The notes beneath the pieces were generated by a model that was not told the origin of the DNA, ran no database searches, and worked only from the letters and a program-made list of their open reading frames with translations. This document shows positions 1-8,722 of a DNA stretch of 64,000 nt, piece after piece. The stretch is from Streptomyces sp. NBC_01381. Its GTDB lineage: Bacteria; Actinomycetota; Actinomycetes; Streptomycetales; Streptomycetaceae. Position 1 is the stretch's first letter; each line of letters opens with the position of its first letter. The position numbers were made by a program, and so were the translations under genes. The DNA lies in NCBI RefSeq assembly GCF_026340305.1, contig NZ_JAPEPI010000004.1, forward strand, positions 186,001 through 250,000, written 5' to 3'.

Positions 1-920
1 TTGAGGTCCACCATGGGGCCGACGACCATGAACGCGAGGCGGGCCGTGGGGGAGAAGCCGGTCAGTGAGGCGGCCACGAAGGCGTCGGCCTCGGAGCAGA
101 CGGCGAGGACGATCGCCAGCGCCGCGAGGAAGAGCACCGACAGCCAGGGCGATCCGGCGAAGGTGTCGAGGACCGAGCGCGGCACGGTGACGTTGAAGGT
201 CGCGGCGGCCATGGCGCCGAGCACGAGGAACCCGCCGGCGTGCAGGAAGTCGTGCTGGAAACCGAGCCGGAACTCCTCCCAGCGGCTGTGTCCGTGCTGG
301 TGGCCGGTGTGCCGGGACGGCATCCGCAGCCATTCGGAACGCCCGAGCCGCAGCCAGAGCCAGCCCATGGCGGCGGAGGTGGCCAGTGAGGCGATCAGGC
401 GGGCGGCGACCATCTCCGGGTCGCCGGGGAAGGCGACCGCGGTGGAGGCGAGCACGATCGGGTTGACCGCGGGCGCGGAGAGCAGGAACGCGAACGCGGC
501 GGCCGGTGTGACCCCGCGCCGGATCAGGCTTCCCGCGACCGGCACCGAAGCGCACTCGCAGCCCGGAAGGACCACGCCCGCCGCGCTCGCCACGGGCACC
601 GCGAGCGCGGGGTTGCGGGGGAGCATCTTGCTGAACACATGCGCGGGGACGAAGGCGTTGACGGCCCCGGAGATCAGCGTGCCGAGCACCAGGAAGGGCA
701 GGGCCTGCACCGTGATCGCCAGGCAGACGGTCTGCCAGGCCCGGAATCCCGGGTGGGTCAGCCACTGCGCGCCTCCCATGGCCCAGCCCAGCGCCAGGAG
801 CAGAGCCACGGAAAGGACGCCGGTGGCGACAAGGCCGGGGACGGGGCTGCCGTTCGGCGGCCCCGTCGGCGCGGGGTCGGGACCGGCCGGCGGTCTTTCG
901 ATCAGCTCCGAATTGCGCAC
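1..920 (-). CDS. DUF318/SO_0444-type permease, 3' end outside window
   Basis: A polytopic inner-membrane permease read on the minus strand, about 306 residues visible; the C-terminus lies beyond base 1. The start is a GTG at 920 with GGAGA just upstream (spacing 5); an ATG two bases upstream in another frame reaches a stop at once. After a proline-rich N-terminus there are at least six hydrophobic segments. The motif PGCECASVPVAGSL, with APAVNPIVLAS downstream, is typical of the DUF318/ArsP_1 (SO_0444, YraQ) permeases, some of which are linked to metal or organoarsenical efflux. A His-rich loop (HTGHQHGH) sits between membrane segments and might bind metal. The partner subunit often encoded downstream would lie outside the window. 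The family call is fairly sure; the substrate is unknown. Confidence 0.85.
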   Translation of the reverse strand, partial: MRNSELIERPPAGPDPAPTGPPNGSPVPGLVATGVLSVALLLALGWAMGGAQWLTHPGFRAWQTVCLAITVQALPFLVLGTLISGAVNAFVPAHVFSKMLPRNPALAVPVASAAGVVLPGCECASVPVAGSLIRRGVTPAAAFAFLLSAPAVNPIVLASTAVAFPGDPEMVAARLIASLATSAAMGWLWLRLGRSEWLRMPSRHTGHQHGHSRWEEFRLGFQHDFLHAGGFLVLGAMAAATFNVTVPRSVLDTFAGSPWLSVLFLAALAIVLAVCSEADAFVAASLTGFSPTARLAFMVVGPMVDL

Positions 921-1065
921 ATTTTCTCCGATTTTTGGGCCAGGAGCGTCACGATAGCGAGCCGGTCGGGCCCCGTCCGGGATTTCGGCGGGCCGTGTGC
1001 CCGGGGTCGGGGCGCACCCGCCGGGGTGGACCAGCTGCTGCGGGCCGCGCCGAACCCCGTGGTCC

Positions 1066-1668
1066 TCAGGGGCGCAGCGCCGCGAACGCCCGGTCGACCA
1101 GTGCGGCGCGGTCCGCCGTGCCGCCCGAGCGCAGCCACTCCCGGTCCGCCGCGTCAAGTGCCGCGGCCGCAGCCGAGGTCAGGACGTCGGCGGTGAAGGC
1201 GTCCAGCTTCGTGTCCGGGCGCTGCGCGAGGGCCTCGGCGACCTGGGCGCGCATCGCGTCGCGCCGCTGGTGCAGCCGGGCCCGCAGCGACGGGGTGGCC
1301 TCGATGAGCGTGAGCTCGGCCAACTCCTGCCCGGAGCCGTGGATCCGCTGCTGCCATGCGCGCAGCACCTGATGGAGGCAGTCCCAGGGCGCCTCGTCGG
1401 CGGGGCGGCCGCGCACCTCGTCGGCGACGTCCTGCGCCATCGACTCGACGGCGCCGAAGACCACGTCCTCCTTGGACGGGAAGTACCGGAAGAAGCTCCG
1501 CTTCGACAGTCCCGCGGCGCGGGCGATGTCCTCGACGGTCGTCTCGTCGAAACCGCGCTCGGTGAACAACTCAAGGGCGAGCGCGGCCAGTTCGGCCCGC
1601 ATGGTGCGTCGGGCGCGAGCCCGAAGACCGCCGCTCTCCGGGCTCTCGGTGCTTGCTCGGCTATCCAT
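1066..1668 (-). CDS. TetR family transcriptional regulator
   Basis: A 200-residue one-domain repressor of the TetR/AcrR type. The N-terminal helix-turn-helix covers about residues 15-60 (TVEDIARAAGLSKRSFFRYF, where the last helix is the recognition helix), followed by an all-helical ligand domain of about 130 residues. It is divergent from the SDR gene starting at 1738, the usual arrangement for a TetR repressor that controls an adjacent oxidoreductase; a short palindrome lies between them. The start is uncertain: ATG at 1668 is used here, but a GTG at 1692 would add eight residues (MNQSKLRC), and neither has a strong ribosome-binding site. The inducer cannot be told from sequence. Confidence 0.88.
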   Translation of the reverse strand: MDSRASTESPESGGLRARARRTMRAELAALALELFTERGFDETTVEDIARAAGLSKRSFFRYFPSKEDVVFGAVESMAQDVADEVRGRPADEAPWDCLHQVLRAWQQRIHGSGQELAELTLIEATPSLRARLHQRRDAMRAQVAEALAQRPDTKLDAFTADVLTSAAAAALDAADREWLRSGGTADRAALVDRAFAALRP

Positions 1669-1706
1669 GCACCGGAGTTTACTTTGATTCACCGACTGCC
1701 TAACGT

Positions 1707-1719
1707 GTCACCGAGTGAC
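1707..1719. promoter_or_regulatory. Candidate TetR operator GTCAC-N3-GTGAC
   Basis: A perfect 5-bp inverted repeat (GTCAC, spacer CGA, GTGAC) lies in the short gap between the divergent TetR and SDR genes, 19 bases before the SDR start. TetR dimers bind such palindromes, and the position would let one site block both promoters. The assignment is inferred from position and symmetry only. Confidence 0.5.
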
Positions 1720-1737
1720 GCATTTCGGAAGGCGGAC

Positions 1738-2673
1738 ATGGAGGCGGAGTTGAAGGCGGACATGGCGACCCTGCACGGCACGACCGCGCTGATCACCGGC
1801 GGCACCGGCGGCATCGGCAAGGAAACGGCCCGTGGACTTGTCAGGCGCGGCGCGCACGTGATCCTGGTGGGCCGCGACCCCGGGCGGGCCGCCGACGCCG
1901 TACGCGAACTCCAACATGAGGTCGGCGGCGGTCGGGTGGAGGCGGTGACCGCCGACCTGACGCTGCGTGCCGGGCTGCGACGGGTCGCCGACGCGGTGAA
2001 CGCCGGGCATGCCGGGCACGCCGGACTCGACGTACTCGTCAACAACTTCGGCATGAATCCGGCCGAGCGCCGGCTGACCGCCGACGGGGTGGAGACCGCC
2101 TTCGCGGCGAACGTCCTCGCGCCCTTCGCCCTCACCCGGCTGCTCATGCCGAACCTGCGGAAGTCGCCCGCCGCCCGCGTCATCAACCTCACCGGCGGCA
2201 TCCCGCGCGGCCCCGTCGACCCGGCCAACCTCCAGGCGGAGAAGGCCTTCATCGGCTGGACCTTCGGTCAGTACAACCACACCAAGGCCCAGCTCATGGC
2301 GGTGAGTTACGAGTACGCGCAGCGGATCGCGGACGACGGCGTCACCGTCAACGTGGCCTACCCCGGGCACGCGTACACGCCGGGCAACCAGGCGACGCCG
2401 ATGCGCGCGTTCCCCCGTCTGTACCGCCCCGCCGCACCGCTCGTCCGGCTCCTCGGGCCGATCCTGCTCGCCGACCTCGCCAAGCCCGCCCGGTCCAGCA
2501 TCCACCTCGCCACGAGCCCGGAGGTCGCAGGTGTCACCGGCGCCTACTTCGACAGCCGCTGCCGCCGCGTCCCGTGGCCGGACTTCGCCACCGATCCCCG
2601 TACCCGCAAGGCCGTGTGGTCGCTGTGCGAGCGGCTGTACGACCAGGGCGCGGTGGGCGAGTTCAAGAGCTGA
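1738..2673 (+). CDS. SDR family NAD(P)-dependent oxidoreductase
   Basis: A 311-residue short-chain dehydrogenase. The Rossmann cofactor motif TGGTGGIG is near residue 21, the NNFG structural motif (NNAG in most relatives) near 102, and the catalytic YNHTK (Y-x-x-x-K) near 183. The usual catalytic serine position reads VINLTGG, so a threonine may stand in. The overall pattern resembles the WW-domain-oxidoreductase/retinol-dehydrogenase-like subgroup. The start at 1738 has GGAAGG five bases upstream; an in-frame ATG at 1762 is a second possibility. The stop overlaps the end of the convergent hydrolase gene by 11 bases. It is probably controlled by the divergent TetR; the substrate is unknown. 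Confidence 0.9.
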   Translation: MEAELKADMATLHGTTALITGGTGGIGKETARGLVRRGAHVILVGRDPGRAADAVRELQHEVGGGRVEAVTADLTLRAGLRRVADAVNAGHAGHAGLDVLVNNFGMNPAERRLTADGVETAFAANVLAPFALTRLLMPNLRKSPAARVINLTGGIPRGPVDPANLQAEKAFIGWTFGQYNHTKAQLMAVSYEYAQRIADDGVTVNVAYPGHAYTPGNQATPMRAFPRLYRPAAPLVRLLGPILLADLAKPARSSIHLATSPEVAGVTGAYFDSRCRRVPWPDFATDPRTRKAVWSLCERLYDQGAVGEFKS

Positions 2674-3484
2674 CGAACTCAAGCAGGTCCGTATTGAACG
2701 CCTCCTCGAACGCGCCCGTCAGACCGTGCGGGGCGCCCGGGTAGACCTTCAGGGCCGCGTCCTTGACCAGGTGGGCCGACTTGTGGGCCGAGGCCACGAT
2801 CGGCACGATCTGGTCGTCGTCGCCGTGCGCGATCAGCGTGGGCACGTCGAGGCGCCGCAGGTCCTCGGTGAAGTCCGTCTCGGAGAACTCGCCCACACAG
2901 TCGTACGCCGCCTTCGCGCCGGCCTGCATGCTCTGCAGCCAGAAGGCGTCCCGGGTGCCCTGCGACACGGTCGACCCCGGCCGGTTCGCGCCGTAGAAGC
3001 TCTCGCTCAACTCCCGGTAGAACTGCGAGCGGTCGGTGCGCACGCGTTCCCGGATGGTGTCGAACACCTCGCGGGGCAGGCCCTCCGGGTTGGCCGGTGT
3101 CCGCAGCATGAGCGGAGGCACGGCGCCGAGGAGCACCACCTTGGCGATCCGGTCGGTGCCGTGCCGGCCGATGCTGCGGACGACCTCCCCGCCGCCCGTC
3201 GAGTGCCCCACCAGAACCGCTTCCCGCAGATCCAGGTTCCAGACGAGCTGCGCGAGGTCGTCGGCGTAGGTGTCCATGTCGTTGCCCTGCCACGGCTGGC
3301 CCGAACGGCCGTGGCCGCGGCGGTCGTGCGCGATGGCGCGGTAGCCGCTCTCGGCGACCAGGCGCAGCTGGTTGTCCCAGGCGTCCGCGTTGAGCGGCCA
3401 GCCGTGGCTGAAGACGACCGGGCGGCCCTCGCCCCAGTCCTTGTAGTGGATCGTGGTCCCGTCGACGGTGGTGAACGTGCCCAT
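2663..3484 (-). CDS. Alpha/beta hydrolase (non-haem chloroperoxidase/arylesterase type)
   Basis: A 273-residue alpha/beta-hydrolase. The oxyanion region reads FSHGWPL (about residue 30), the nucleophile elbow GHSTGG (about 99-104), and the acid and histidine lie in HGDDDQIVP and GAPHGL near the C-terminus. The motif order and length match the cofactor-free haloperoxidase/arylesterase group (such as Streptomyces BPO-A2), whose physiological reaction is usually ester hydrolysis or perhydrolysis. AGAGGA precedes the ATG at 3484. It follows a second hydrolase gene by 29 bases, so the two are probably co-transcribed. Its stop overlaps the stop region of the SDR gene on the other strand. Confidence 0.9.
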   Translation of the reverse strand: MGTFTTVDGTTIHYKDWGEGRPVVFSHGWPLNADAWDNQLRLVAESGYRAIAHDRRGHGRSGQPWQGNDMDTYADDLAQLVWNLDLREAVLVGHSTGGGEVVRSIGRHGTDRIAKVVLLGAVPPLMLRTPANPEGLPREVFDTIRERVRTDRSQFYRELSESFYGANRPGSTVSQGTRDAFWLQSMQAGAKAAYDCVGEFSETDFTEDLRRLDVPTLIAHGDDDQIVPIVASAHKSAHLVKDAALKVYPGAPHGLTGAFEEAFNTDLLEFVSS

Positions 3485-3513
3485 GCGGGTGTCCTCTCGG
3501 GAGGCCGGGGCGG

Positions 3514-4350
3514 TCAGACGAAGCGGCGCACGAAGGCCAGCGCCGTGTCGGCGACCTCCTGCCAGCGGCTGTCGATGATCAGCGCGTGGTCGCGGCCCGG
3601 CAGCTCGGTGATCTCCGTGACGCCGGAGTTCTGCTGCTGCTTCTTGTACGCGCCGTTGGCGAGCGCCCAGGGCACGGCATGGTCCTTCTCGCCGGAGATG
3701 ATCAGGAGCGGGCCGCGCCGGGGATTGCGGCAGTCGACCTTCACCTCGGTCCGCGGATTGAGGTTCGCGGCCGCGGCCTGGAACGGCGGCGCGCACGGGG
3801 CGGGGACGGCGAACTTCTCGTACAGCTCCCTGGCCTCCCGCTCGCTGACCGCGTTGGCGTAGGCATAGCGGAACTGCTCGAAGGTCAGCGGGAGCGCGCG
3901 CTTCCGGTTGGCTGGGTTGGCGATCATGGGGCGCAGGGAGCGCAGCGTCGACAGCGGCAGCGCCATGATGCCGCGGAACGGCGCCGGATCGATCGCCACC
4001 GACGCGGCGCTCAGGCCACGCCCCGCGAGGATCTGCGTGAGCAGCCCGCCGACGGAGTGCCCGACGACGGCCGGTTTGCGCTCCAGACGGTCGATGAGCC
4101 CGGCGAGATGGTCGGCGATGCGTCCGACGGTCTTTCCCGCGAAGGCCTCGGGGCGCTCCCGGGCCTCGGACACCGTGTCCGGGTCGTCGGGCCAGGACAG
4201 CGCGACGGGCACATACCCGGCCGCCTCGAAGTGTGCGGTCCACAGATCCCAGCTGCTGGGCAGCATCCACAAACCGTGCACGAACACGACGGGCACGCGG
4301 TCGGTCGCTGCGTTGGCCCGGTCGATCTGCTGTGCGTCATTGGGGGGCAT
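3514..4350 (-). CDS. Alpha/beta hydrolase
   Basis: A 278-residue predicted cytoplasmic alpha/beta-hydrolase. It has VFVHGLWMLPSSWD near residue 22 (oxyanion hole), nucleophile elbow GHSVGG near residue 97, an acid in ISGEKDHAVP and a histidine in GRDHALI near the C-terminus, so the triad looks complete. There is no signal peptide. It is the first gene of a likely two-gene operon with the downstream haloperoxidase-like hydrolase. No substrate is suggested by the sequence. The long cap-domain insertion (about residues 130-200) would decide specificity. Confidence 0.88.
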   Translation of the reverse strand: MPPNDAQQIDRANAATDRVPVVFVHGLWMLPSSWDLWTAHFEAAGYVPVALSWPDDPDTVSEARERPEAFAGKTVGRIADHLAGLIDRLERKPAVVGHSVGGLLTQILAGRGLSAASVAIDPAPFRGIMALPLSTLRSLRPMIANPANRKRALPLTFEQFRYAYANAVSEREARELYEKFAVPAPCAPPFQAAAANLNPRTEVKVDCRNPRRGPLLIISGEKDHAVPWALANGAYKKQQQNSGVTEITELPGRDHALIIDSRWQEVADTALAFVRRFV

Positions 4351-4500
4351 AGCCCGAAGTTACGGTCGCAAGTCCCCCGGCGATATAGGGCAGTTGACGG
4401 GTTGGCCGGTGTTGCATGGTGCTTGTCCGGTCTACGGCGAGGGTTTACCCGATGCCCAACCAGGAGTTGACGCCACGGCGCGGGGCCTGACCTAGCTTCG

Positions 4501-4764
4501 GTGGTGGCCGGGATGACCTCCGGCTTCAGTGAACCGGCACCGGACGACACCCGGGCCTTCCGGTGTCAGCTGGTGTGGAACGACAACAACACCGCGGGTG
4601 TGAAGTGCACCGGCGGCGGACCCTTCATCGCCGTCGCGAAGTGCAAGAACGGCAAGTGGGCCCAGGGTGCGAAGGCGGCCGCGGGGACCACCTCGTACGC
4701 CTACTGCACCTCCGTCAATTCGAGCCTGAAGAAGCCCGTCGAGGCCTATGGCGCGCGGGCCTGA
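4501..4764 (+). CDS. Small Cys-containing protein, possibly truncated secreted protein
   Basis: An 87-residue open frame with four cysteines (in RCQLVW, VKCTGG, AKCKNG and YAYCTSV), spaced as in small exported Streptomyces proteins with two disulfides. No signal peptide precedes the cysteine domain, and the frame is closed by a stop at 4468-4470, so either the gene has lost its secretion signal or the protein acts inside the cell. The start could be GTG 4501 or ATG 4513; neither has a clear ribosome-binding site. A good terminator follows the stop. I do not recognise the family. Coding status is moderately supported by the terminator and the codon pattern. Confidence 0.5.
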   Translation: MVAGMTSGFSEPAPDDTRAFRCQLVWNDNNTAGVKCTGGGPFIAVAKCKNGKWAQGAKAAAGTTSYAYCTSVNSSLKKPVEAYGARA

Positions 4765-4783
4765 CAGGGGTTCAGGAGCGTAG

Positions 4784-4813
4784 GGAGGCGGCCGTCTTCC
4801 GACGGCCGCCTCC
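4784..4813. terminator. Bidirectional terminator hairpin
   Basis: A perfect 13-bp stem (GGAGGCGGCCGTC and its complement) with a TTCC loop lies between the convergent ends of the small Cys protein gene and the ROK gene. Position and symmetry suit a terminator for both. There is no U-run, as is common in Streptomyces. Confidence 0.8.
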
Positions 4814-4818
4814 GTCCC

Positions 4819-6030
4819 TCAGCGTCTGGCCTCACCGCCCGCGAGGACGCGGTCCACCTGCCGCGGCGACAGGGCGTGTTCGACCGCGAGGATGCCGGCG
4901 CCCACCGCCGCCGCGTTCTCGCCCGTGCGGCTCGGCTCGATGCGCAGCACATGGGTGGCCAGCGGGTGCGAGCGCCGGTACACCGCTTCCCGTACGCCCG
5001 CGAGGAGTTGGTCGTGGACGGCGGCCAGCGCGCCGCCGACCACCACCGTGTCGGGGTTGAAGAAATTCACCAGGCCCGCGAGCACCTCGCCCACCGCGCG
5101 GCCCGCCTCCCGCACCATGCGGACGGCGTCGCGGTTTCCTGACTTCACCAGGCGTACGACATCACTGCCCGACGCGGCCTCCAGGCCGAGCCCGGAGAGC
5201 TTGCGGGCGATCGCCGCGCCCCCCGCGACGGCCTCCAGACAGCCGGAGTTTCCGCACCGGCAGGGCTCCTCGGTGTCACCGACCCGGATGTGCCCGATGT
5301 CGCCCGCGCTGCCCTGCGCGCCCCGGTGCAGCCGGCCGTCCGCGACGATGCCGCAGCCGATGCCGGTGCCCACCTTGATGTAGAGGAGATAGCGGGTGTC
5401 GGGGAAGGCGCGGCGCTGCTCGGCGAGGGCCATCACGTTCACGTCGTTGTCGACGAGGGCCCGCGCACCGAAGCGCTCGGCGAAGAACTCGGGGATCGGG
5501 TACTGGTGCCAGCCCGGCATGATCGGCGGATCCACCGGACGGCCCGTGGAGAACTCCACGGGACCCGGCACGCCGACCCCGATGGACTGCAACGACGCGG
5601 CGTCCCGATCGGCCTCCTTGAGCAGGGAGTTCAGCGTCCGCTCGACATGGCCGAGCACCTCCTGCGGGCCGTCCGCGATGGAGAGCGGATCCTCGCGCAG
5701 GGCGAGCATCTCGCCGCCGATGTCGAGCAGGGCGACCCGGCAGTGCGACGCCCCCAAGTCGACGCCGGCGACGGCGTGTTCGCGCGTGCGCAGGCGCAGC
5801 CGCCGGGGTGGTCTGCCGCCCGTGGAACCGCCGTCGGCCTCCTCGATGACGAAGTCGTGCGCGATGAGCGCGTCCACCCGCTGCGAGACCGTCGACCGCG
5901 CGAGCCCCGTGAGCCGGGCGATGTCGGCGCGGGTCGCCGCGGCCCCCGTCCGGATCAGGGCGAGGACCTCGCCGGGCGACGACGGCAGGGAAACGGGGTG
6001 ATCCGGCGCTCCAGACATGGCAGCCACCAT
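4819..6030 (-). CDS. ROK family transcriptional repressor
   Basis: A 403-residue sugar-responsive repressor of the NagC/Mlc/XylR type. Residues 15-70 form a winged helix (ATRADIARLTGLARSTVSQR). The rest is a ROK sugar-kinase-like fold with an ATPase-type motif GVDLGASHCRVALLDIGG, a DNDVN motif and the zinc signature CRCGNSGCLE. It is divergent from the CUT2 sugar ABC operon beginning at 6183, so it most likely represses that operon and is released by the imported sugar or its phosphate. The start is taken as ATG 6030; ATG 6018 is an alternative, and neither has a strong ribosome-binding site. Confidence 0.92.
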   Translation of the reverse strand: MVAAMSGAPDHPVSLPSSPGEVLALIRTGAAATRADIARLTGLARSTVSQRVDALIAHDFVIEEADGGSTGGRPPRRLRLRTREHAVAGVDLGASHCRVALLDIGGEMLALREDPLSIADGPQEVLGHVERTLNSLLKEADRDAASLQSIGVGVPGPVEFSTGRPVDPPIMPGWHQYPIPEFFAERFGARALVDNDVNVMALAEQRRAFPDTRYLLYIKVGTGIGCGIVADGRLHRGAQGSAGDIGHIRVGDTEEPCRCGNSGCLEAVAGGAAIARKLSGLGLEAASGSDVVRLVKSGNRDAVRMVREAGRAVGEVLAGLVNFFNPDTVVVGGALAAVHDQLLAGVREAVYRRSHPLATHVLRIEPSRTGENAAAVGAGILAVEHALSPRQVDRVLAGGEARR

Positions 6031-6122
6031 AGGGACGACTTCTGCTGCTCACAAGGCTGATGGTGTTCGGTCATCGACCTAAGTCACCGTCAACTCCCGT
6101 ACAAGGAAAGCTGCTTGAGCCC

Positions 6123-6134
6123 TTGACAGGTCAA
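6123..6134. promoter_or_regulatory. Putative -35 box inside a palindromic operator, sugar ABC operon
   Basis: TTGACA at 6123-6128 is a consensus -35 box. It is embedded in the palindrome TTGAC-AG-GTCAA (6123-6134). A weak -10 candidate (CACATT, 6146-6151) lies 17 bases downstream, about 30 bases before the ATPase start. A repressor bound here would occlude RNA polymerase, and the divergent ROK protein is the obvious candidate. This is inferred from sequence and position. Confidence 0.5.
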
Positions 6135-6182
6135 AGCTCGCTCATCACATTGCTCTGCAGACCGCTGCCGAAGGAGCCGAGG

Positions 6183-7715
6183 GTGCAGGCGATGCAGGCG
6201 ACTCAAGTGATGTTGGCGATGCGAGGGGTGTCCAAGAGCTTTCTCGGAGTGCGGGTGCTGCACGGTGTCTCGCTCGACCTCGCCGCGGGTGAGGTGCACG
6301 CGCTGGTCGGTGAGAACGGCGCGGGCAAGTCCACCTTGATGAAGGTCCTCGCGGGCGAACACGTACCGGACGAGGGCAGCATCGTGCTCGACGGAACAGA
6401 GCATTCCTTCAGCCATCCCGCGCAGGCCCAGGCCGCCGGAATCGGCATCATCCACCAGGAGTTCGCGCTGCTCGCGCACCGCACGGTCGCCGAGAACGTC
6501 TTCCTGGGCCGCGAACCGACCCGCTACGGCCTCGTCGACCGCCGCGCGATGGAGGCGCGTACGGCCGAACTCCTCGCCGAGGTCGGCGTATCGGGCATCA
6601 CGCCACGCACGTACGTCCGTGATCTGTCCGTCGCCCGGCAGCAGACCGTCGAGATCGTCAAGGCGCTCGCATCCGACGTCCGTGTCCTGGTCATGGACGA
6701 GCCGACCGCGCCGCTCGCCGACCACGAGGCGGGCCTCCTGCACGACCTCGTGCGCCGCCTCGCGGGCCGCGGCCTCGGCATCCTGTACATCTCGCACCGG
6801 CTGCGGGAAGTCTTCGAACTGTCGCAGCGGATCACGGTGTTGAAGGACGGCCGCCACGTCACGACCGTGCGCACCGCCGACACGGACACCGACCAGGTCG
6901 TACGCGCCATGGTGGGCCGGGAGCTGAGCGCCTACTACCCGCCGCGCGCCCGCCCCGATGACATCGGCGAGATCCGCCTCACGGTCACCGGCGGCGGCAA
7001 CGACCGGCTCCGCGGCATCGACCTGACGCTGCGGGCCGGCGAGGTCACCGGCATCGCGGGCCTCGAAGGCTCCGGGCGTACGTCCCTGGCGCGGGCCCTG
7101 TTCGGCGCCGCACCGTTCACCGGCGGGGCCATGACGGTGGGCGGCGACGCCCTGCGGCCCACCACTCCGCGGCAGGCCATCCGCGCGGGGATCGCCCTGG
7201 TGACCGAGGACCGCAAGGCCGAGGGGCTCGCCCTGCGCCAGTCCGTGCGCGACAACGCCCTCCTCGTCACGCGCGCCGTCCCCGCCCGCGAGGGCCCGCC
7301 CGCGGCCCGCGAACTCACCGCGCTCCTTGAACGCGTCAAGCTCCAGGCGCGCGGCGAGGACCAGCAGGCCCAGTACCTCTCCGGCGGCAACCAGCAGAAG
7401 GTCGTCATTGCCAAGTGGCTCGCCGCCCGCCCCCGCGTCCTGCTCTTCGACGAGCCGACCCGGGGCGTCGACGTCGGCGCCAAGGCCGCCATCCACACCC
7501 TCGTGCGCGAGCTGGCCCGCGAGGGCATCGCCGTCCTGATCGTCTCCTCCGAGCTGCCCGAACTCATCGGGATGAGCGACCGCATCCTCGTCATGTCCGA
7601 CGGCCGCATCGCCGGGGAGCTCCCGGCGGGCGCCGCCGAGGAGGACGTGATGCGGCTCGCCACGACCGGCCCGTCCGCCCTGTCCGACTCCTCCGGAGAG
7701 GAGCCCGCCGCGTGA
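6183..7715 (+). CDS. Sugar ABC transporter ATP-binding protein (CUT2, RbsA/XylG type)
   Basis: A 510-residue double ATPase that powers uptake of a monosaccharide. The first nucleotide-binding domain has Walker A GENGAGKST (residues 43-51) and Walker B VLVMDEPT. The second has the degenerate Walker A GLEGSGRTS, signature LSGGNQQK and LLFDEPTRG. This intact-first/degenerate-second pattern is normal for the family. The GTG at 6183 was chosen because AAGGAG lies six bases upstream and the resulting length matches RbsA relatives; the open frame extends upstream to 6060. It is the first gene of an operon with two permeases and a lipoprotein, joined by overlapping stops and starts. Confidence 0.93.
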   Translation: MQAMQATQVMLAMRGVSKSFLGVRVLHGVSLDLAAGEVHALVGENGAGKSTLMKVLAGEHVPDEGSIVLDGTEHSFSHPAQAQAAGIGIIHQEFALLAHRTVAENVFLGREPTRYGLVDRRAMEARTAELLAEVGVSGITPRTYVRDLSVARQQTVEIVKALASDVRVLVMDEPTAPLADHEAGLLHDLVRRLAGRGLGILYISHRLREVFELSQRITVLKDGRHVTTVRTADTDTDQVVRAMVGRELSAYYPPRARPDDIGEIRLTVTGGGNDRLRGIDLTLRAGEVTGIAGLEGSGRTSLARALFGAAPFTGGAMTVGGDALRPTTPRQAIRAGIALVTEDRKAEGLALRQSVRDNALLVTRAVPAREGPPAARELTALLERVKLQARGEDQQAQYLSGGNQQKVVIAKWLAARPRVLLFDEPTRGVDVGAKAAIHTLVRELAREGIAVLIVSSELPELIGMSDRILVMSDGRIAGELPAGAAEEDVMRLATTGPSALSDSSGEEPAA

Positions 7716-8722
7716 GCGGTACCACCGGTACCACCGTCGCCCCGCCGCCCGCAGTGAAGTCCCGTGCCGTACAGCGCGGCCGGCTCACCGACCCGGCCGT
7801 CGGCGTCTGGCTCGCGGCCGCCGCCGTCACCGTCCTCGGCTGGATCGTGGTCGCCGCGCGCGGCGGCGACTTCCTCACCGTGTCGAACGTCGTCGGCATC
7901 CTGCAGAACTGCGTCGCCCTCGGCCTGGTCGCCGTCGGCCAGACCGCCGTCATCCTCACCGGCTCGCTCGACCTGTCGGTGGCCTACCTCATCAGCCTCG
8001 GCACGCTGGTCGCCGCCACCACCATGGAGGACGGCGGCGTCGTCACCGCGGTGCTTGCCGTCCTCGCCCTGTCGGCGGCCGTCGGACTAGCCAACGGCCT
8101 CATCGTCACCGGCCTCAAGGTCAACGCGTTCATCGCGACGCTCGGCACCGCGTACATCCTGCGCGGCTGGATCGAGGACAACTACACCGGCCCGGCGGGC
8201 AAGGTCCCCGCCTCCTTCCAGCATCTGGGCTACGACCGGATGGGCCCGATCCCGGTCTCGATCTTCCTGCTCGCCGCCGTCGCCGCCGCGATGTGGCTCG
8301 TCACCCGCCGCACCCGCTTCGGACATCATCTGTACGCGACGGGCGGCGACGAACACGCGGCGCGCCTGTCCGGTGTCCGCACCCGGCGCACGATCATCGC
8401 CGCCCACGTCCTGTGCTCGCTCTGCGTGGGCGCCGCCGCCCTCTTCCTCGCCTCACGGCTCGGCGCCGGCGCCCCCTGGGCGGGCACCGAGGCCCGCTAC
8501 GACCTGGAGTCGATCGCCGCGGTCGTGCTCGGCGGCACCGTCCTCGCGGGCGGCCGCGGGGGAGTGGCGGGCACGCTCGGCGGGGTCCTGGTGCTCGCGG
8601 TGCTCGACTCCGTCTTCAACCAGCTCGGCGTCGACCCGTTCTTCAAGAACGTGGTCCGCGGCATCGTCATCATCGCCGCCGTCGCGATCTACGCCCGGCG
8701 CGGCAGCAGGAGGTCCGCATGA
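7712..8722 (+). CDS. Sugar ABC transporter permease (CUT2, RbsC type)
   Basis: A 336-residue membrane permease with about ten hydrophobic segments. The family motif GSLDLSVAYLISLG lies in the N-terminal third, and the coupling region TRFGHHLYATGGDEHAARLSGV is followed by ESIAAVVLGGTVLAGGRGG, as in the branched-chain/ribose permease family. The GTG start at 7712 overlaps the ATPase stop (GTGA), with GGAGAGGAG upstream. It forms the channel together with the next gene product, which is a paralogue, so the transporter is probably a heterodimer. Confidence 0.92.
   Translation: MSGTTGTTVAPPPAVKSRAVQRGRLTDPAVGVWLAAAAVTVLGWIVVAARGGDFLTVSNVVGILQNCVALGLVAVGQTAVILTGSLDLSVAYLISLGTLVAATTMEDGGVVTAVLAVLALSAAVGLANGLIVTGLKVNAFIATLGTAYILRGWIEDNYTGPAGKVPASFQHLGYDRMGPIPVSIFLLAAVAAAMWLVTRRTRFGHHLYATGGDEHAARLSGVRTRRTIIAAHVLCSLCVGAAALFLASRLGAGAPWAGTEARYDLESIAAVVLGGTVLAGGRGGVAGTLGGVLVLAVLDSVFNQLGVDPFFKNVVRGIVIIAAVAIYARRGSRRSA

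Noticed and set aside
1..957. A plus-strand open frame of 318 codons
   Set aside because: The minus strand gives a transmembrane permease with PGCECASVPVAGSL; the plus-strand product is Arg/Ala/Pro noise.
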